Origin: Centroberyx gerrardi
Taxonomy: Eukaryota > Chordata > Actinopteri > Beryciformes > Berycidae
Assembly: GCF_048128805.1 (NCBI RefSeq)
Contig: NC_136016.1
Coordinates: 20,901,676-20,965,675, forward strand
Reading direction: 5' to 3'
Length of the DNA stretch: 64,000 bases
Below are positions 11,928-24,890 of the stretch, one piece after another (position 1 is the stretch's first letter; every line of letters starts with the position of its first letter). The translations under genes and the position numbers were made by a program. A model generated the notes under the pieces. The model was not told the DNA's origin. It saw nothing but the letters and a program-made list of their open reading frames with translations, and did no database searches.

Positions 11928-14307
11928 GAGAAGACGAGCTCAATGACCTTCAGTTCGAGAGTTACATTCAGCTGAACAACAACAGCAATCAATGGAGAGA
12001 GAGAGAGACAGAGTGAGAGAGAGAGAGAGAGAGACAGATGGATACAGACGCAGATAAAGACAGACAGATAAATAGAAAGACAGACAGATAAATAAAAAGA
12101 CAGACAGATAGATAATACACCACTTTCCTTGTATGATTTTGAAATCCAAAAACAGTAGTCTCTAAAGACAGTGATTGTAGGAAAGGTCAACGAGGGGAAT
12201 TTCTGCAACGTGTGTAAATGTTATATATTGATGTGGCCGGTGGACGCAGGAGCTTACAGCTGTTGTTCTTCATGTATGTCCAGACGTCCCTCTCCTCCAG
12301 ACTGTGGGCGAACGAGCAGTTCCCAATATAGTGGCACTTCTTCTGCTTCATCACATGGACGCACATCTGGGTGAGACAAAGCCCACAGACACGGGTTACA
12401 TTACACAGTGCACTAATGTACCATCACAAACATGTTTCTGTTCACTAGTCTTGTTACACCAAAACGTAATTTTCTTGGTGACTTAATGACCATAACATAT
12501 CTGCAGGGGGTTGATAGAGTTATTGATCAGTACCAGTAACTCAACGATTGCTTCACCAGGCCCTGAGATTTTTGGCTTTCAAAACTCACTTTCCATTTCA
12601 TCCGTTTCATAACTGTAAATGTAGACTGTAAATATTACCGAGTTAGCCTCTCCCATCCACCACCCCCACCCCCCAACTGCTGCTAATGCACTCCAACACT
12701 TTATTACATACATCTAACTTGTTGTGCAATACCTTTTTATTATCTTGTTTTCTTGTTTTTACCTTGTTCTCTATTGCTGCTGGCTGAGAGTTACCAAACA
12801 TAATTCCGTTGTATGCCTACAATGACAAATAAAGTGTCTTATTTTATCTTATAAGCCCTGATGAAGATCTTGTGACCGAAAGTAGCATCAATACCAGTGT
12901 GCTCGAGTCATTTTTTATGATTTAATGACGCATTTATACTCCAAGAATCTGGAATACATGTAGGAGTGCGGACCGTTTCCTAAGTGACGATTAAGTAACA
13001 AACTCTCAAATGATCTGAAAGACGGCTCCGGGGCAACCAGTGGGGACCGCTGTAACTCAATAGGAAAACACTATGAAGAATCAGACAACAGAGCTTATAG
13101 GGGTGGAGAGGGTTACCACAACACCTGCCATTAAGGAGGGGGGGGGGCAGAAACAGATGATGGAGGGGAGGAGATTTAGAGATGAGGGGAAGACAAGGAT
13201 AGATGGAGTGGAAGGGAAGGAGAGAGAGAAGAGAAGGAGAGAGGGAAGATAAGACAAGGACAGATGGAGGGGAAGGAGAAGGAGAGATGGACGGGAAGGG
13301 AAGGAGAGAGCGAGGGGAAGGGGAGGAGAGAAGGAAGAGAAGGAGAGAGGGGGCAGACAAGGAGTGATGGAGTGGAGGAGAAGGAGAGAGGGAAGAGGAG
13401 GAACTCACATCATATTGCTGTGGGTAGGTGCGGGAGAAGGGCAGAGGCCGAACGACGACCCATTTCTTCTTCTCAAATGATTTTACCAGCAGGACCCGTC
13501 GCTCCTTAGTCCAGCTGAGGAGAGCAAACATAAATTCAGACAAATTTCAGGTTATTTCAGGTAACTTTGATGTTGAGATGCAGACCTGAACATAATAAAT
13601 ATATCAGCTATCATGGTTCAGGCATTTTGATAAAATAAACGAGGACACGGCAGTCTCATGAAAGGAGGCCAATACCAGCCCAATTTCATATGCCATGTCC
13701 AGCTACAAGTCAGATCTCTTTTTCTCAAGTCTGAACAGTCTGGAATCTGATCTTTTCAGATCAGATTTAAACTACATTTGTATGTGGGTTTGAAATGTGA
13801 TTCAAATCGCATCTCTGACCACTCAGATCAGATTTCAAGTGTTTTTCCCATCGCATATTTGATGTTCCACATTGCAACAAGAAGAGCAGACAACGACAAA
13901 CATGGAGGAGAGCCAGGAGGAGAATAGCGGTGCTTGGACAGATGATGAGGTTTCATGCCTCCGCTCACGACTAAAAAATGCCTGATAAAAACAGTCAGCA
14001 ACGGCCAAACTTTCATGTTGCTAGCTTGTTGCAGCACCCGGAGTTGTTGGACAGAAAATGCGCACTTAGGCTACGTGTGCACGCCTGTGTCGTTACTATA
14101 GACACCAAGCTTGTAATGACAGCAAACGATTACACTGTCTAAACACACAAATCCGATCTGGTCACTTACAAATTACAAATGTGCAAAGTCAGCCTTGAAA
14201 AACAAACCGAATTTGCCTGCTGTCTGAACACAGTGAAAGTCAATATTTTGGCATTGTGGCAACTTTACTGCATCATATTGCTTTGACTCATGGGAAAACA
14301 CTGCTGG

Positions 14308-14377
<70 letters not shown>

Positions 14378-17300
14378 CCAGCCTCACCTGTGCCGTGCTT
14401 TGGCGGTGCAGTACTTGAGGTTCTTGTCTGGCTCGTTCACCTGTCCGTCTCTCCAGCACTGGCCGCACACAAACTTCATCTTCAGGTTGAGACCCCGCCC
14501 CCTCCCCGCCGCCGCTCCCACCCCTCCCATCCCCCCCACCGAGCTCACTCCGCCCCCCCCAATGCCGTCTCCCCCTACTCCTCCTCCCCCTCCTCCACCG
14601 CCTCCCCCCATCCCCCCTACTCCTCCTGCGGTGACGCTGCTGCTCTGGTGGGGGATGTGCATAGGCTGAAACAGAGAGAGAGAGAAACATCGATCCAAAT
14701 AGAGGAATCAATTTTCACTTGCTCCATTTTGCCATAGTGCAGTAAAAACAAATTAATGAGGGCAACTGTATATCTAGACAGTGCTATTTAGGGTGAGGCT
14801 GTATATAGAAAACCCAGCCTGGATGCTAGAGGAAAGGGAGGTGGGTGAGACCAACTGTGATATTGGGGTTATCAAGATATTTGGCCATCAGCAGTGACAG
14901 CCCAGCATAACAAATTAACTGAAGGCAAACTGCAGTCTGGACTGATGCTCATATTCAGCTACTTCTTCATGTGTTCTTAACTGGTATGAACACCAGAGAA
15001 GAAGAGAGCAGACAAGTCCAGCATGCTTAGCTAAAGTTACAGGGACTGAAATCAGATTTGACTCCCCTTTTGCCAAAGTCTCTAACCAAAAACTCTGTCC
15101 AATAAATGAGCGGTTTGGATTTTTTTCGGTATCCGTTACACCCCTGATGTACTAAGTCATTTTATTCTCTTCAGATGTCTGGATGCCCTCCCAGTGTCCT
15201 TTGCTGTCTCACCTTCTGCTGTTTCTGGGCGTTCTGCTCCAGCCTGTGCCAGTGTCTCTTGGACTCCTGTACCATCTCTTCATGGGTGATACCTGCGGGA
15301 ACATCAGGAGCACGAAAATGCCTTCAGTGATAATTGAAATTACTTTGCTGGATACTGTGATCCCCGATTATTAGTCACCATAATTAGTCTCAATCATGTG
15401 GGGGACAAAATTATTTCACTGCACTTTTTGCATCATCTTGATTATTTTCAAATATAGCATACATTCTAAATGTAATAAAATGTTTAAATATTGCCAATAT
15501 GCCAGTATTCTACGATTGTGGAAACTAAAACTGTGTTTAAGATTAAACAAAATTAATTGTGCAGCCCCAGTTAAGAGAAATTGCCCCATGTGGGATAAAT
15601 AAAGTTCTACCGATTTGACTGAAAGGGGAAGGGAAACAAGTCAGAGAGACACAATTTTTTTTAACAAAACAGAAGAGACACCTGTCATATAAGAGTGTGT
15701 TTGTGTGTGTGTGTGTGTGTGTTGTACCCACCGGTGTCTTGCTGCAGCACCCAGCACTTGAGCTCTATGACGGAGTGGGCGAAGGAGCAGCTGTCTTCGC
15801 GCTGGCAGCCGTAGCGAACCTCATGGCGACACACGTCGAACTGGCAGAGGGGGTGCAGGGGACGCACCTTACTGTAGCGCACGTTGGCCGACCTCACCAC
15901 GTGCACCAGGCACCTGCAGCGGGCAGAGGTAGGAATTGGTAACAGCTTTATCGATGTTGATTCCTTCAATCAATAAGTTAGGTTTGTACTGCCATATAGC
16001 TCAAAATGACTCATTTTAATCAGTGTTTTTATCCCTTGGCTTCTATGATTTCTCACTGTGTAAATAAATGTAACTAATTGCGCCAAAACAGACCGCTCAC
16101 TTGGGCAAAGATGTTTTCCTGTGTTCATTTTCCCTCACACTCAGACTCTAGACTCACTTGTTGTCGTCGAACGGGTGTCGAGCCGTGAGGTTCGAACACA
16201 CGGCTAGGTTTTCTTTGCTGCGTTTGCTGATGATGCGAGGCTTACTGTCAAAACATTCCTGTGGAGAGAGGAGGGAGATGGTGATCAGGATCGGTTTGGT
16301 TCGATCCCCCCTGTTTTGCTAATAGATTCCATACTGGACCAGATTCAATTGATTTTCTCAATAAAAACACTGTTAAATAGAGGAAAAGTTGCATTGTCAT
16401 TTTAAAAATCCAACATTTTTGAGCTTTTTTATGCCTTGAAATGGACTGATACAAAAACCTAAATCAGGTGGCATTTTTTGATACCAATCCAAATGGCACA
16501 GATCAGGATTTTGATATAAAAATACAAGAAAATAAAGGTTTGGTACATTTTATTGTTAAATAGGTTGACATTATGATATTGAGAACTAGCTAGCAAAGTA
16601 AAAAGTATTTTTCATTTAGCAGACTTTAACAAACAGGTTTGCCACAAAGTGCTTCCAGTGAACAAAGGATACCAGTGCAATTTAAGAGAAAATAGAATAA
16701 AAAGAACAAGAGATAAAACAAGTACATCACAAACTCAAAGAAAATGAGTACCATTCAAATGTTGTGAGTTAGTACAGTTGCCACATGTGAATGTACTTCT
16801 ATTCGCTCTCACCTCACAGAGGAACATGAACATGCCCATGTGCAGCTGCAGCAGCCTGGTGACGCTGAGCGCCCGCCGCTCGGTGCTGCCCAGCGGGTCG
16901 AACAGCAGCTCTCGGCTCAGCGCGCCCTTCCTCTCCTGGGTCCAGACGTCGATCTCCTCCTGGCAGTAAGCGAACGTACAGTTCTCCCCGTACTGGCACT
17001 CCTGCCGCTCCTGCACCTCTGTGGGACCAGAGAGGAGGGAGAGGAGCGGTTTAGATGAAGGAGAATAACAAGGGGAAGAGGAATAAAGATAGCAGTAGCA
17101 GATATTAGGAGGAACAAAAAAATATATTTTCTACGCAGGAGTCATTTGTATTCAATGAGGCACAAAACTATCTTTTTAGTGACTAGTGTGGTTAATTTTT
17201 GTCAAAATGTTGTAAAATTTTCTTAATTATGGATCTGTCTCCTTCCATTGTCCGTCACACATCAGATTTCAGGCACCGCTGATTGGATTTTGACCAAACT

Positions 17301-20300
17301 TGAGAAAATTATGCACCTTACCACTGCACTACAGCTTTTTCAAAAGAACACCCAAGGGGGGGGCGCTACAGTCACAGGTCAAAACAGGGTCACATATTTA
17401 TTACTGATTAGCCATGAGGGGGACTGCATGATTCATGGGAGACGACAGGTTTACTCTTCCCTTGTTTTAGAATAGACAAGACCTCCAAATGATGGTTGCT
17501 GGCCCGACAAAGGGGCCGGAGAAGTAGACAAACTTACCAGCCTCCGGCAAAATTTACCATCATTTGACCAGTGTCTCACTCTAAATATATGTTCAGCCAT
17601 TTCACTGCAAATGCAAACACACCTTTACAGAGTACGAACGCCCCCAGGAAGTTGTTTCGTGCGGGCCGGGGCCGGACCCTCTTCCAGTTGGGGTCGTCTG
17701 TGTTTTTGAGGCGGCACAGGAGCACGTCTCTCTTGCAGCGATGAGCCGCCTCCGGCTGATACTGGTAGTCCATCACTCGCGGACCTGGGAGCAAGAGGAG
17801 ACAGAGAGGGTTGGTTACACTGCTAGAGGAGCAATAAGTAAAGGTTTGACACGCCCTATAGCACAAAATGACCAGAATCTATCTGCAGGGGCTGAAACAG
17901 TTAGTCAATTAATTGATCAACAGAAAATGTACTGATTGTAGTTTTCAGGTCATTTATCAAGTAAAAATACCAAACATTTGCTGGTTACAGCTTCACAAAT
18001 GCTATGATTTGCTGCTTTTCTCTGTTTCACATCATTATAAAATGAATACTTTGGGGTTTTATTAGCTGCTGGTCAGAGTAAGTAAGACATTTGAAGACAT
18101 CACTTTGGGTTGTACGAACTTGTGATAGGCATTTGTCATCATTTTTGACATTTTATAGACTAAATGATTAATCAGAACATTTGACAGCTGATATAACAGT
18201 GCACAGTTGGGGTACTGAAGGAGGAAACAGTGCTGCAACCTCCCACAGTGAACATTTTGAAAAAGGATGGACAAGAAAAGCTGGCCATTGAGAGAGAGAA
18301 GAGAACAAAACCCCACTGAAAACAATATCATGATTTATCAAGACGGTCAGGACAGGACAAAACAGCGACTACAGGAGGGGAAGTGGCTCGGATGTCGGCC
18401 ATGCGAACAAACCTATTCGGCTGTAACAGGCGTGGCAAGCCTGACGAAACTCATGTGTGGCTGCCAGAGGATTCCTGGAGAGCAGCGAGAGGTTGGTTCC
18501 CGCTGGACCGTTCTGAGGAAGAAGAGGATAAGGAGTTAGTATTTAGGTGTGCTTTACAAGAGATGATGGAAAGAATAGAACTACTGAACTACTGAACTAC
18601 TGTGTGTGTGTGTGTGTGTGTGTGTATACACTTTACTCACTGCATGTGTAGCGTTGTGGTTGCGCACCCCAGAAATGAAGCTGTGAGACACTCGTCCCCC
18701 TGGAGACCAAAGACACAAGGACACTGATGTCAGACCGTGTATCGCCTCGCTGCAATGATGCTGACACACACACAGTGATAATGCTGACTTTACACACACA
18801 CACACACACACACACACAGACCCGCCCAATGTTGTCTGCTGCTGACACACTCAAGTTAAAGCCAGCTCCCTAGGAATTGTGTTCAGAGTGGCTAAGCAAG
18901 GGCAAGCTGAGAAAATACACTTGGTCAGGATGCTACAACATGGCAGCTGTGGCTGATTTAGTAACTTCACCCCCAATTGGAACAATGATCAATGTAGTAA
19001 TAAGACTTTATCTTACAGATTCTAATAATCATCCATAATTAGATGTAATAATAATAACAATTGAAGTTAAACATTTTCAGTTACTTCCACTGCCTTTTGG
19101 AGCCACCAATGTGAGGTAGCAAGGATTTTTCCCCCCTAAATCAGATAAAAAGACACACTGAGATGAAGATTTTCACCCGTTTGCTCACCAGGCAGAGTGT
19201 ATTCAGACAGAGAGTCCAGGCCGCCAGCGACGCCTCCAGCCCCGCCCACTCCCTTCCCCTCCCCGTCCCCGGCTCCTGGGGAGAAGCCTCCCAGAGCGTC
19301 CTGCGCCTGGGTGGAGCCCTGGTCCCTCTGGGCCAGCGAGGTGTACGGCTCCAGAGAGGGCATCTGGCTGACGGAGGAGCTGAAGAAGGCGGGGGGGAGC
19401 TGGGGAGACGGGGCCGGGAGGCTGGGGGAGTACGGCGGCCGGAGACCCACCGCTGTGTTGGGCAGGTTGGTGGGGATGGCACCCTGGACCGGACTCTGGA
19501 CCAGGAGACAGAGAGAGGGAAGCGTTAGTCCAGACAGAGAGACAACCAATCAAACACATTTTATCTCCTGTGTCTCCCCGACTGTTTCCCTCTCTGCTTT
19601 CCAACTGTTTTACATGGATTGCTCACTCCCCTTCAAGAAAAACTAGAAATACAAGACCAACTTTGCAACTGAAATAAACATGATGAAAACAATTGTAGTC
19701 CTATGAGGCGATAGGTTTGCATGGCTGGGCTGATCTCTCACCAGAAAACCAGCGCACCAAGAAACCACAACATTTTTTAAGATCTCTAAAACTGAATGGG
19801 AGACTTAAAATCCTTTATTTAACTGCATTCAAGACCGTTATGGCCTTCCTTGACTTAAGATAATATTAGTTAAAAGGAGGTTGTATCTTTAGAAAGGAAT
19901 AATCTCATGTTTTTCATGGGTTTTAAGCTCTTGGATGTTCCTTGTTCACAGAAAAAAAAAAGTGAAAATTGTACTATTTGATGTTTTGCCAAAATTGTAT
20001 TTAGAAAAAAATGTTGCCTCTTAACTGGGAAAAGCAGAACACAGTCCGGTTGCTGCGTAGAAAGCCGACTTAACTGGAAGCAACATCATCTTACTTTTGG
20101 GTTAGGAGGAGGGCGGGGCCTCTAGTACTGCCAGCCAATCAGCTAGAAACACCCCCAAAATGGCCTTTAGCTCTTTAGGTGCGAGAGGGGCACGAGGGAA
20201 TAAATTACTAAAAATATTCATAAATTATTTTGAAAAAAAACTTCACAGACGTGTTTTGTAGACTCAAGATTATGATATAAAATTGTAGGAAAGTGAAAAA

Positions 20301-23300
20301 TCATCCCCCTTTAAGACATTTTAAAACTCTGAATCTTTTCTCCCGCCCGTCTCTCCTCCGCTCACCTCACTGACTTTCTTGGGGATGCAGTCCAGCAGGC
20401 TGTCCAGCTCGTCGTTGATGACGCTGCTGCTGCATTCCTCGATGTGCTCCGACACGGGGACGGAGTAGGGCATGGGGGGCAGGCCCTGGCTGCTGGGGCT
20501 CTCCGACAGGTCGGCGCACGGCGTCACCACAGGGGTGGCGGGGTCGTCGCTGACGGGGATGGGCGTGGCCAGAGGAGCGGGGATACACTGGGCGCTGGAC
20601 AGGTCCGCTGAGGAGGAGGGGGGGAGAGAGAGAAAAGGGGATGAACAGAGGGAACAGATGTGGATCTAGGTGGGAACGGAAATGTTGACTGTTTGCCGTA
20701 CCTGGTCCAATGTCACTTAACGATTCAAGCCCATTAGAGGAAGTCTAAAGAAGAAAAAGAACAAAAGAATCAGACTAATATCATCTCATCCACTACTTCA
20801 GTCAGAACAGAATCAATATATATCATAATATGTCTAACGTATGCAAAATCACATTAAAAAAATCTAATTAATGTTCATCCCATGAATGCTAATGTTTGGT
20901 GTGATGTCAAACAAAACGGAAATTTTCTAATTATATTCCTTAAATGTTTCAGAACTCATTTTGTCAGACATTTTAAATAAAATTAGTTATCATCAGTTTA
21001 AACAGCAGAATCGTGTGTCATGATATCCCAAAATCACTATATCATCACAATATGATTCCACTGAAAGACAATAAATGATAATATTGAATTACCGCCCAGC
21101 CCTACCAGTATGTAGCTCTGCATGGTGAGAGCAGCACCCACCTCTCCTGTGGGTGGGGAAGTCTCCCCGTGACTCTCCCCTCCTGCGGCTGTGGACTCGG
21201 CCTGAGGGCTGATGTAGGCCTTACGCACCTTCAGGCCCAGTTTGGTGGCCAAATCCTGGGCCAGGTCGCTCACCTGCCTGTCCTGGAGGAGGGATTAGAA
21301 AAACAAGAGGTGCCATTAACCAGGGTGCAACTAGGGTTAAGGATAATTTACTTTCAGGTGAAATATCATGAGGAACACAACAGAAATATGTCCCTGACTT
21401 CACTGTGATGTTGTCCATGATTTTATTCACGCTTACTGAGTTTTTGAAGTAGTCTAATAAATCAAATTAAGTCACTCAATTCAATATGTAAACATAACAA
21501 AAATAGAAGAACCTTTTTATGGCAAAACATTTCCAGTTTTTGAACTCTGAAAAAATTGACCTCAAACATGCTGCTAACGCTTGCTAAAAATAATCACATA
21601 CAGCTAGCAAAAAGTAATTCTCCTTATCCTTTCAAATGACGCAGCAGAATGTCTTCTGAATGGATATTTTTAGCGTAGATAACGTACGTGCGGTGCTGTG
21701 AGCAGACATCTGGTCCCACACTCGTAGGCCTCTCGGAGTCGTCCCAGCTCCCTCAGACAGAGCGCCTTGCGGTACAAAGCCCTGCGGCTGCCCTCCGACA
21801 CACACAGCGCGCTGTCGCAGTCCTGAACGCCGCGCTCGTACTCCCTCTGAGGCCGGGAGAGAAACAGGGGAAAAAACAGAGTTACAGAGTGAGAGCAAGA
21901 AATGTGAGGATTAAGCATCAGAGACTGACAGTGTCAGATTACACAGACAGACAAGTGATTTGGGCTCAACTGAAGCTGCTACAAGAGATCAATGTAATAA
22001 AGAAAAAATAGACTGCCAAGCCCATAATGCAGAATGAAAATTAGACGATTTTAGCACTCCTGGAAGTCTGCACATTTATTGCAAGACAGTGCCTGATGTT
22101 TTGACTAAGCGGCTTCCTCAGAGTCGACCTTACTTCGGGTAGTCTTTATGAAGTGACCAGGTAAAATTACTTTGTTTACATATTGTCCTCTACTGCGAGC
22201 ACCAAATCCCTCTTTTTTAAACGTTGGCCATATATCTGGGACATCAATATATCATTGTCAAACTGATGGTGAAGACCATCACTGAGAAGAAGAATCTTCT
22301 CAGTGATGGTCTCGTTTTTTAACAGTCATTAATGTCTTACTGATGTTAAAATGCCACATGTAGCACCTTTAATCACTGCATGTGTTGTTTGAGACAGATG
22401 TTGGTTTCTGTTGGTTTAACTGATTTAGTGAACTAAGTTTTATACTCTACTGATCTGTGAACAGAATAAAAAACGCCACTCTCCAGTGTGTTTTCTACTT
22501 GTCCAAACTAATGTGAACATCTGCATGTGACCCGGCGTCTTCTCCCTCACCATCTGGTAGTACGCAGCGGCCCTGTTGACGTAGAGGCTCTCCAGCAGCT
22601 CGGGGGGGATGACGAGTGCCTCGGCCTGGGCGTAGCGGGCCACGCTGATCCCCTCCCCGTAGTGCTGTGTCGCCTGACGCCAGTCCCCGTCTCGAAATAC
22701 CGTGTTGCCCTCATCCAGCAAGTTACACACCAACTGGGTCAGGAATGCCTGAGGGGGGGGGGAGGGTAGAGAGAGGGGAATGAGAGATAAAGCAGTGAAG
22801 AATGAGGGAGAGAGGGAGGGAAAGGGTAACAGACACAAAAATAATGGAGAGGGAATACGAGAGGGTCAGACGGGGACAGAAAGACAAGAGGAAGAAAGAC
22901 GGGGCAAGGAAAGCAAGAGAGAAAAAGATTGAGGTCAAGATAAATCACAATGTTCCAGCTCAAATTCACAGCCAGGTCCAGGAAGTAAGAGTTTAAACAC
23001 AGGCCAAGGATGATTATGTGCTACATTTTATCACAGCCAACTGTGTGAACAAACAAAAACAATATAGAGAAGAGTCATTAATTAAAAAGAAACCAAAATG
23101 TGTGATACCTCATAATTCTCCGGTTCGGGGAAAGGCAGTGAGGACCTATGGATAGAAATGAGACAGAGGCTGTCAGGGGTGTGTTCCTTATGTCACTCTG
23201 ATTTGACAGGTTAACACATTTTTTGTAAAGAAAAAAAAGTAGATACTGCTGGTTTACTTACTGGATAAAGCCCATTGCTTTCTGAATCTCCTCTCTTCGT

Positions 23301-23323
23301 TTCTGTCTTTCAGGATCCATGGC
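11696..23323 (-). CDS. zc3h7b: Zinc finger CCCH domain-containing protein 7B (3' end not found)
   Basis: Coding exons, minus strand: 23320-23262, 23145-23109, 22748-22551, 21846-21688, 21282-21142, 20744-20702, 20607-20366, 19495-19189, 18699-18641, 18512-18413, 17784-17623, 17018-16813, 16258-16158, 15913-15732, 15292-15213, 14665-14388, 13514-13409, 12366-12258, 11829-11696. All junctions keep phase and give 901 codons. ZC3H7B (RoXaN) is a cytoplasmic RNA-associated protein linked to translation and microRNA processing. The N-terminus (about residues 33-165) holds TPR repeats, including RRALYRKALCLRELG. LDSLLDCI at 280-287 fits the family's LD motif. CCCH fingers follow: one C-x8-C-x5-C-x3-Y (FAYCQEE), one ending GCQREDSCSFAH and one ending CHYIGNCSFAH. 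The conserved FVCGQCWRDGQ segment lies between the last two fingers. The human protein continues for roughly 115-130 residues with a C2H2 and a final CCCH finger; these are missing after the good donor at 11,695. The paralog (ba or bb) cannot be assigned. Confidence 0.93.
11849..11924. repeat. (AG)n microsatellite beside zc3h7b exon
   Basis: About 38 AG units begin roughly 20 bp upstream (minus-strand sense) of the exon at 11,829-11,696. On the minus strand this is a long (CT)n pyrimidine tract just before the acceptor TCCACAG, so it may serve as the polypyrimidine tract. A second GA-rich stretch follows at 11,996-12,035. Confidence 0.95.
14312..14374. repeat. (GT)n microsatellite in zc3h7b intron
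   Basis: An uninterrupted run of about 31 GT units starts some 14 bp past the exon end at 14,388, just beyond the donor on the minus strand, where it reads (CA)n. CA repeats near donors can bind hnRNP L and modulate splicing; that role here is inference. Confidence 0.95.
14521..14640 (-). repeat. zc3h7b: Glycine-coding simple repeat inside zc3h7b exon
   Basis: This part of the exon at 14,665-14,388 is a C-rich (CCN/CTCC) repeat on the plus strand and encodes a glycine tract with about ten consecutive Gly residues on the minus strand. The human protein I remember has a short Ser/Pro-rich linker here, between the second and third CCCH fingers and just before the FVCGQCW segment. The tract stays in frame and both flanking splice sites are intact. 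Confidence 0.8.
14940..15130. repeat. Dispersed repeat, copies at 26,745-27,130 and 52,331-52,640
   Basis: The text 'ctgatgctcatattcagct' and later 'aaactctgtccaataaa' recur near 52,331-52,510. Reverse-complement versions occur near 27,010-27,120. The longest copy is at 52,331-52,640. Copies are diverged by substitutions and small gaps. No terminal repeats or coding frame were resolved; a non-autonomous DNA transposon family is plausible. Confidence 0.65.
15575..15606 (+). repeat. LINE 3' tail-like fragment
   Basis: The text 'aattgccccatgtgggata' followed by 'aataaag' is another small CCC/GGG hairpin plus AATAAA tail of the kind found at fish LINE 3' ends. It is very short and sits in a zc3h7b intron. 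Confidence 0.4.
20820..21110. repeat. Dispersed repeat, second copy at 37,431-37,785
   Basis: Both copies share long collinear words such as 'cgtatgcaaaatcacat', 'tttggtgtgat', 'caaacaaaacgga' and 'atcatcacaatatgat', and end 'ccgcccagccct' / 'acgcccagcact'. The 37 kb copy starts with 'agggctatacgg'. Such ends are typical of hAT-like non-autonomous elements in fish. They lie in introns of zc3h7b and chadl. Confidence 0.7.
22274..22311. repeat. Perfect 17-bp hairpin in zc3h7b intron
   Basis: GACCATCACTGAGAAGA (22,274-22,290) and its exact reverse complement (22,295-22,311) are separated by a four-base AGAA loop. The flanks do not extend the pairing. It could be a palindromic part of a mobile element, since the preceding 200 bp contains repeat-like text ('gactaagcggcttcctcagagtc'), or a small transcribed hairpin. 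Confidence 0.8.
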
Positions 23324-24149
23324 CTGAGGGCAAAGAGAAAGTAAACTTCCAACACCTTCAAACAACTTTTGGCATAACAGCATAAACCATTTTGACAACT
23401 ACGGTCGAAATATGTGCACATAATATCTTGATAGATATGTATTTTAATAATTAGAATTATATCAATGTTTGCAAACAGTGCCACTTTCAAGCTTGCAATC
23501 ATTCCTCCATTGCAACCAAGGCCTTCCGCTAAAACACGCTAAGCAATCCTCGGGCTTGCGTAAACAAACCGTGGGGAGACCAAGTAGAGCTAGCGGTGAA
23601 GTTGGCTAACAGTTAGCTAACATTACGTTCATCTTAAAATTATCCGGGACGACACATTGCCAGACTTAGTAACTAGCGCTAGAAGAAAGGTTGACGAATA
23701 AACTCTAGAAATTGTCCGTGTGTATCTTCCAATTTTTCGATGCAACAATGTAAAAAATGTTAGCTAACGTTAGCTAGTAATGAACGGGCTGACAGATAGC
23801 TTAGAGCCAGCTCCAACATAGCCAGCGATGCTAGTACCAAATGCTGTGGACGAAGCCGTTACCTGGGTCCAGTTTACCTTGCCGGTAGTTAGGATTAGCT
23901 AACACCACTAGCTCGCTCAAGCTAAAGCTATAAAGCTATTCACTGTGACTTGCTAGAAATAATGCAAAGATAGCTTACGAAGTTTGTTGCATTATTTTGT
24001 CACGTCAGTAGATTACCATAAATGACAGTTCAGCTAACAAGCATGTCTACATTGCACATGAAGCCAACATTAGCCAGGTAGCTAATTAACTAGCTACACC
24101 GTTTCAAGTCCCAGGTAATAGTCGGAGGCCCTTAGCAATACAACTCACC

Positions 24150-24890
24150 GAGTAGTTTGCTTTTTCAGATCAGATACCTTCACGGATCGTTGGCGATAAT
24201 GTTCGAAAAAATAACCAGCCAAATTTCAAACAATATCCGGGCGCATATTTGTGAGTTCACTGTCCCTATCATTGGTATGTGGACGGAGCATTAGCTTTTT
24301 TTTTTACCGCTACGATAGCTGGATACTGTCAACTGACTAACGTTAGCTAGCTACTACTAGCTAACTGTTTGGCTAGTGCAGCTTCTTTGGCAAAACTATC
24401 GCAACAAGTTTCTAGGAGATGCTTGGGCACAGGAGGGCGATAGAGGCCAGAATTACGTTGCCTTCACATGCTGTCGGAAATATTGTAATGACGCCTTGAG
24501 CGCGCCCCAGGGAGCGGAGTAGCGAAGAACATGTAATCGTGTGAACTACTGACCTGTCAACTGTCACGCATTTTGTGCATACTTCTTGTTCTCTCGAATA
24601 TACAAATCTACAGCTTTGGCTAATAAATTAATAAAAAAAATATATTAATTACATGTCTGAATAAAGCAACAGTTACCAAAAAGATTACCTATAGGGTCCA
24701 TTTTCTTATTTCCGATCAAAGCACTTGAATGTGCGTCAGGTCGTAATTACGACTCCAGATGTCAGAAGCTTGCCAGGAGTACGTGAAGGCAGCATGACGT
24801 CAGACGGTTTAGCAACCTACTTGAACCGGCGCGCTGCACGGAAAGAGCGGCGTGTGTTCACCATCATTGACTTGGAAATTACTCTTTGTG
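24150..24890. promoter_or_regulatory. Bidirectional zc3h7b/rangap1 promoter region
   Basis: The two genes are head to head here. On the minus strand a 5' UTR exon of zc3h7b probably ends at 24,149 (donor CTCG|GTGAGT), spliced to the acceptor before its ATG. On the plus strand a rangap1 5' UTR exon may end near 24,890 (donor GTG|GTAAAG); an alternative donor CAT|GTAAGG lies near 25,013. A perfect CRE palindrome, TGACGTCA, is at 24,795-24,802. The stretch 24,440-24,540 has several CpGs, and no TATA box is evident. Transcription start sites are inferred only. Confidence 0.55.

Noticed and set aside
11681-12149. Long Ser/Leu and Arg/Glu frames on both strands
   Set aside because: Translation of (AG)n/(CT)n. 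Only the part at 11,696-11,829 is a real exon of zc3h7b.
12980-13543. 187-residue Ser/Pro-rich minus-strand frame
   Set aside because: Most of it is a GA-rich intron read through from the zc3h7b exon at 13,514-13,409; the exon's donor GTGAGT ends the coding part.
19141-19646. Overlapping frames on both strands around the zc3h7b exon
   Set aside because: They are shadows of the GC-rich exon 19,495-19,189. The minus frame with splice sites in phase on both sides is the real one.
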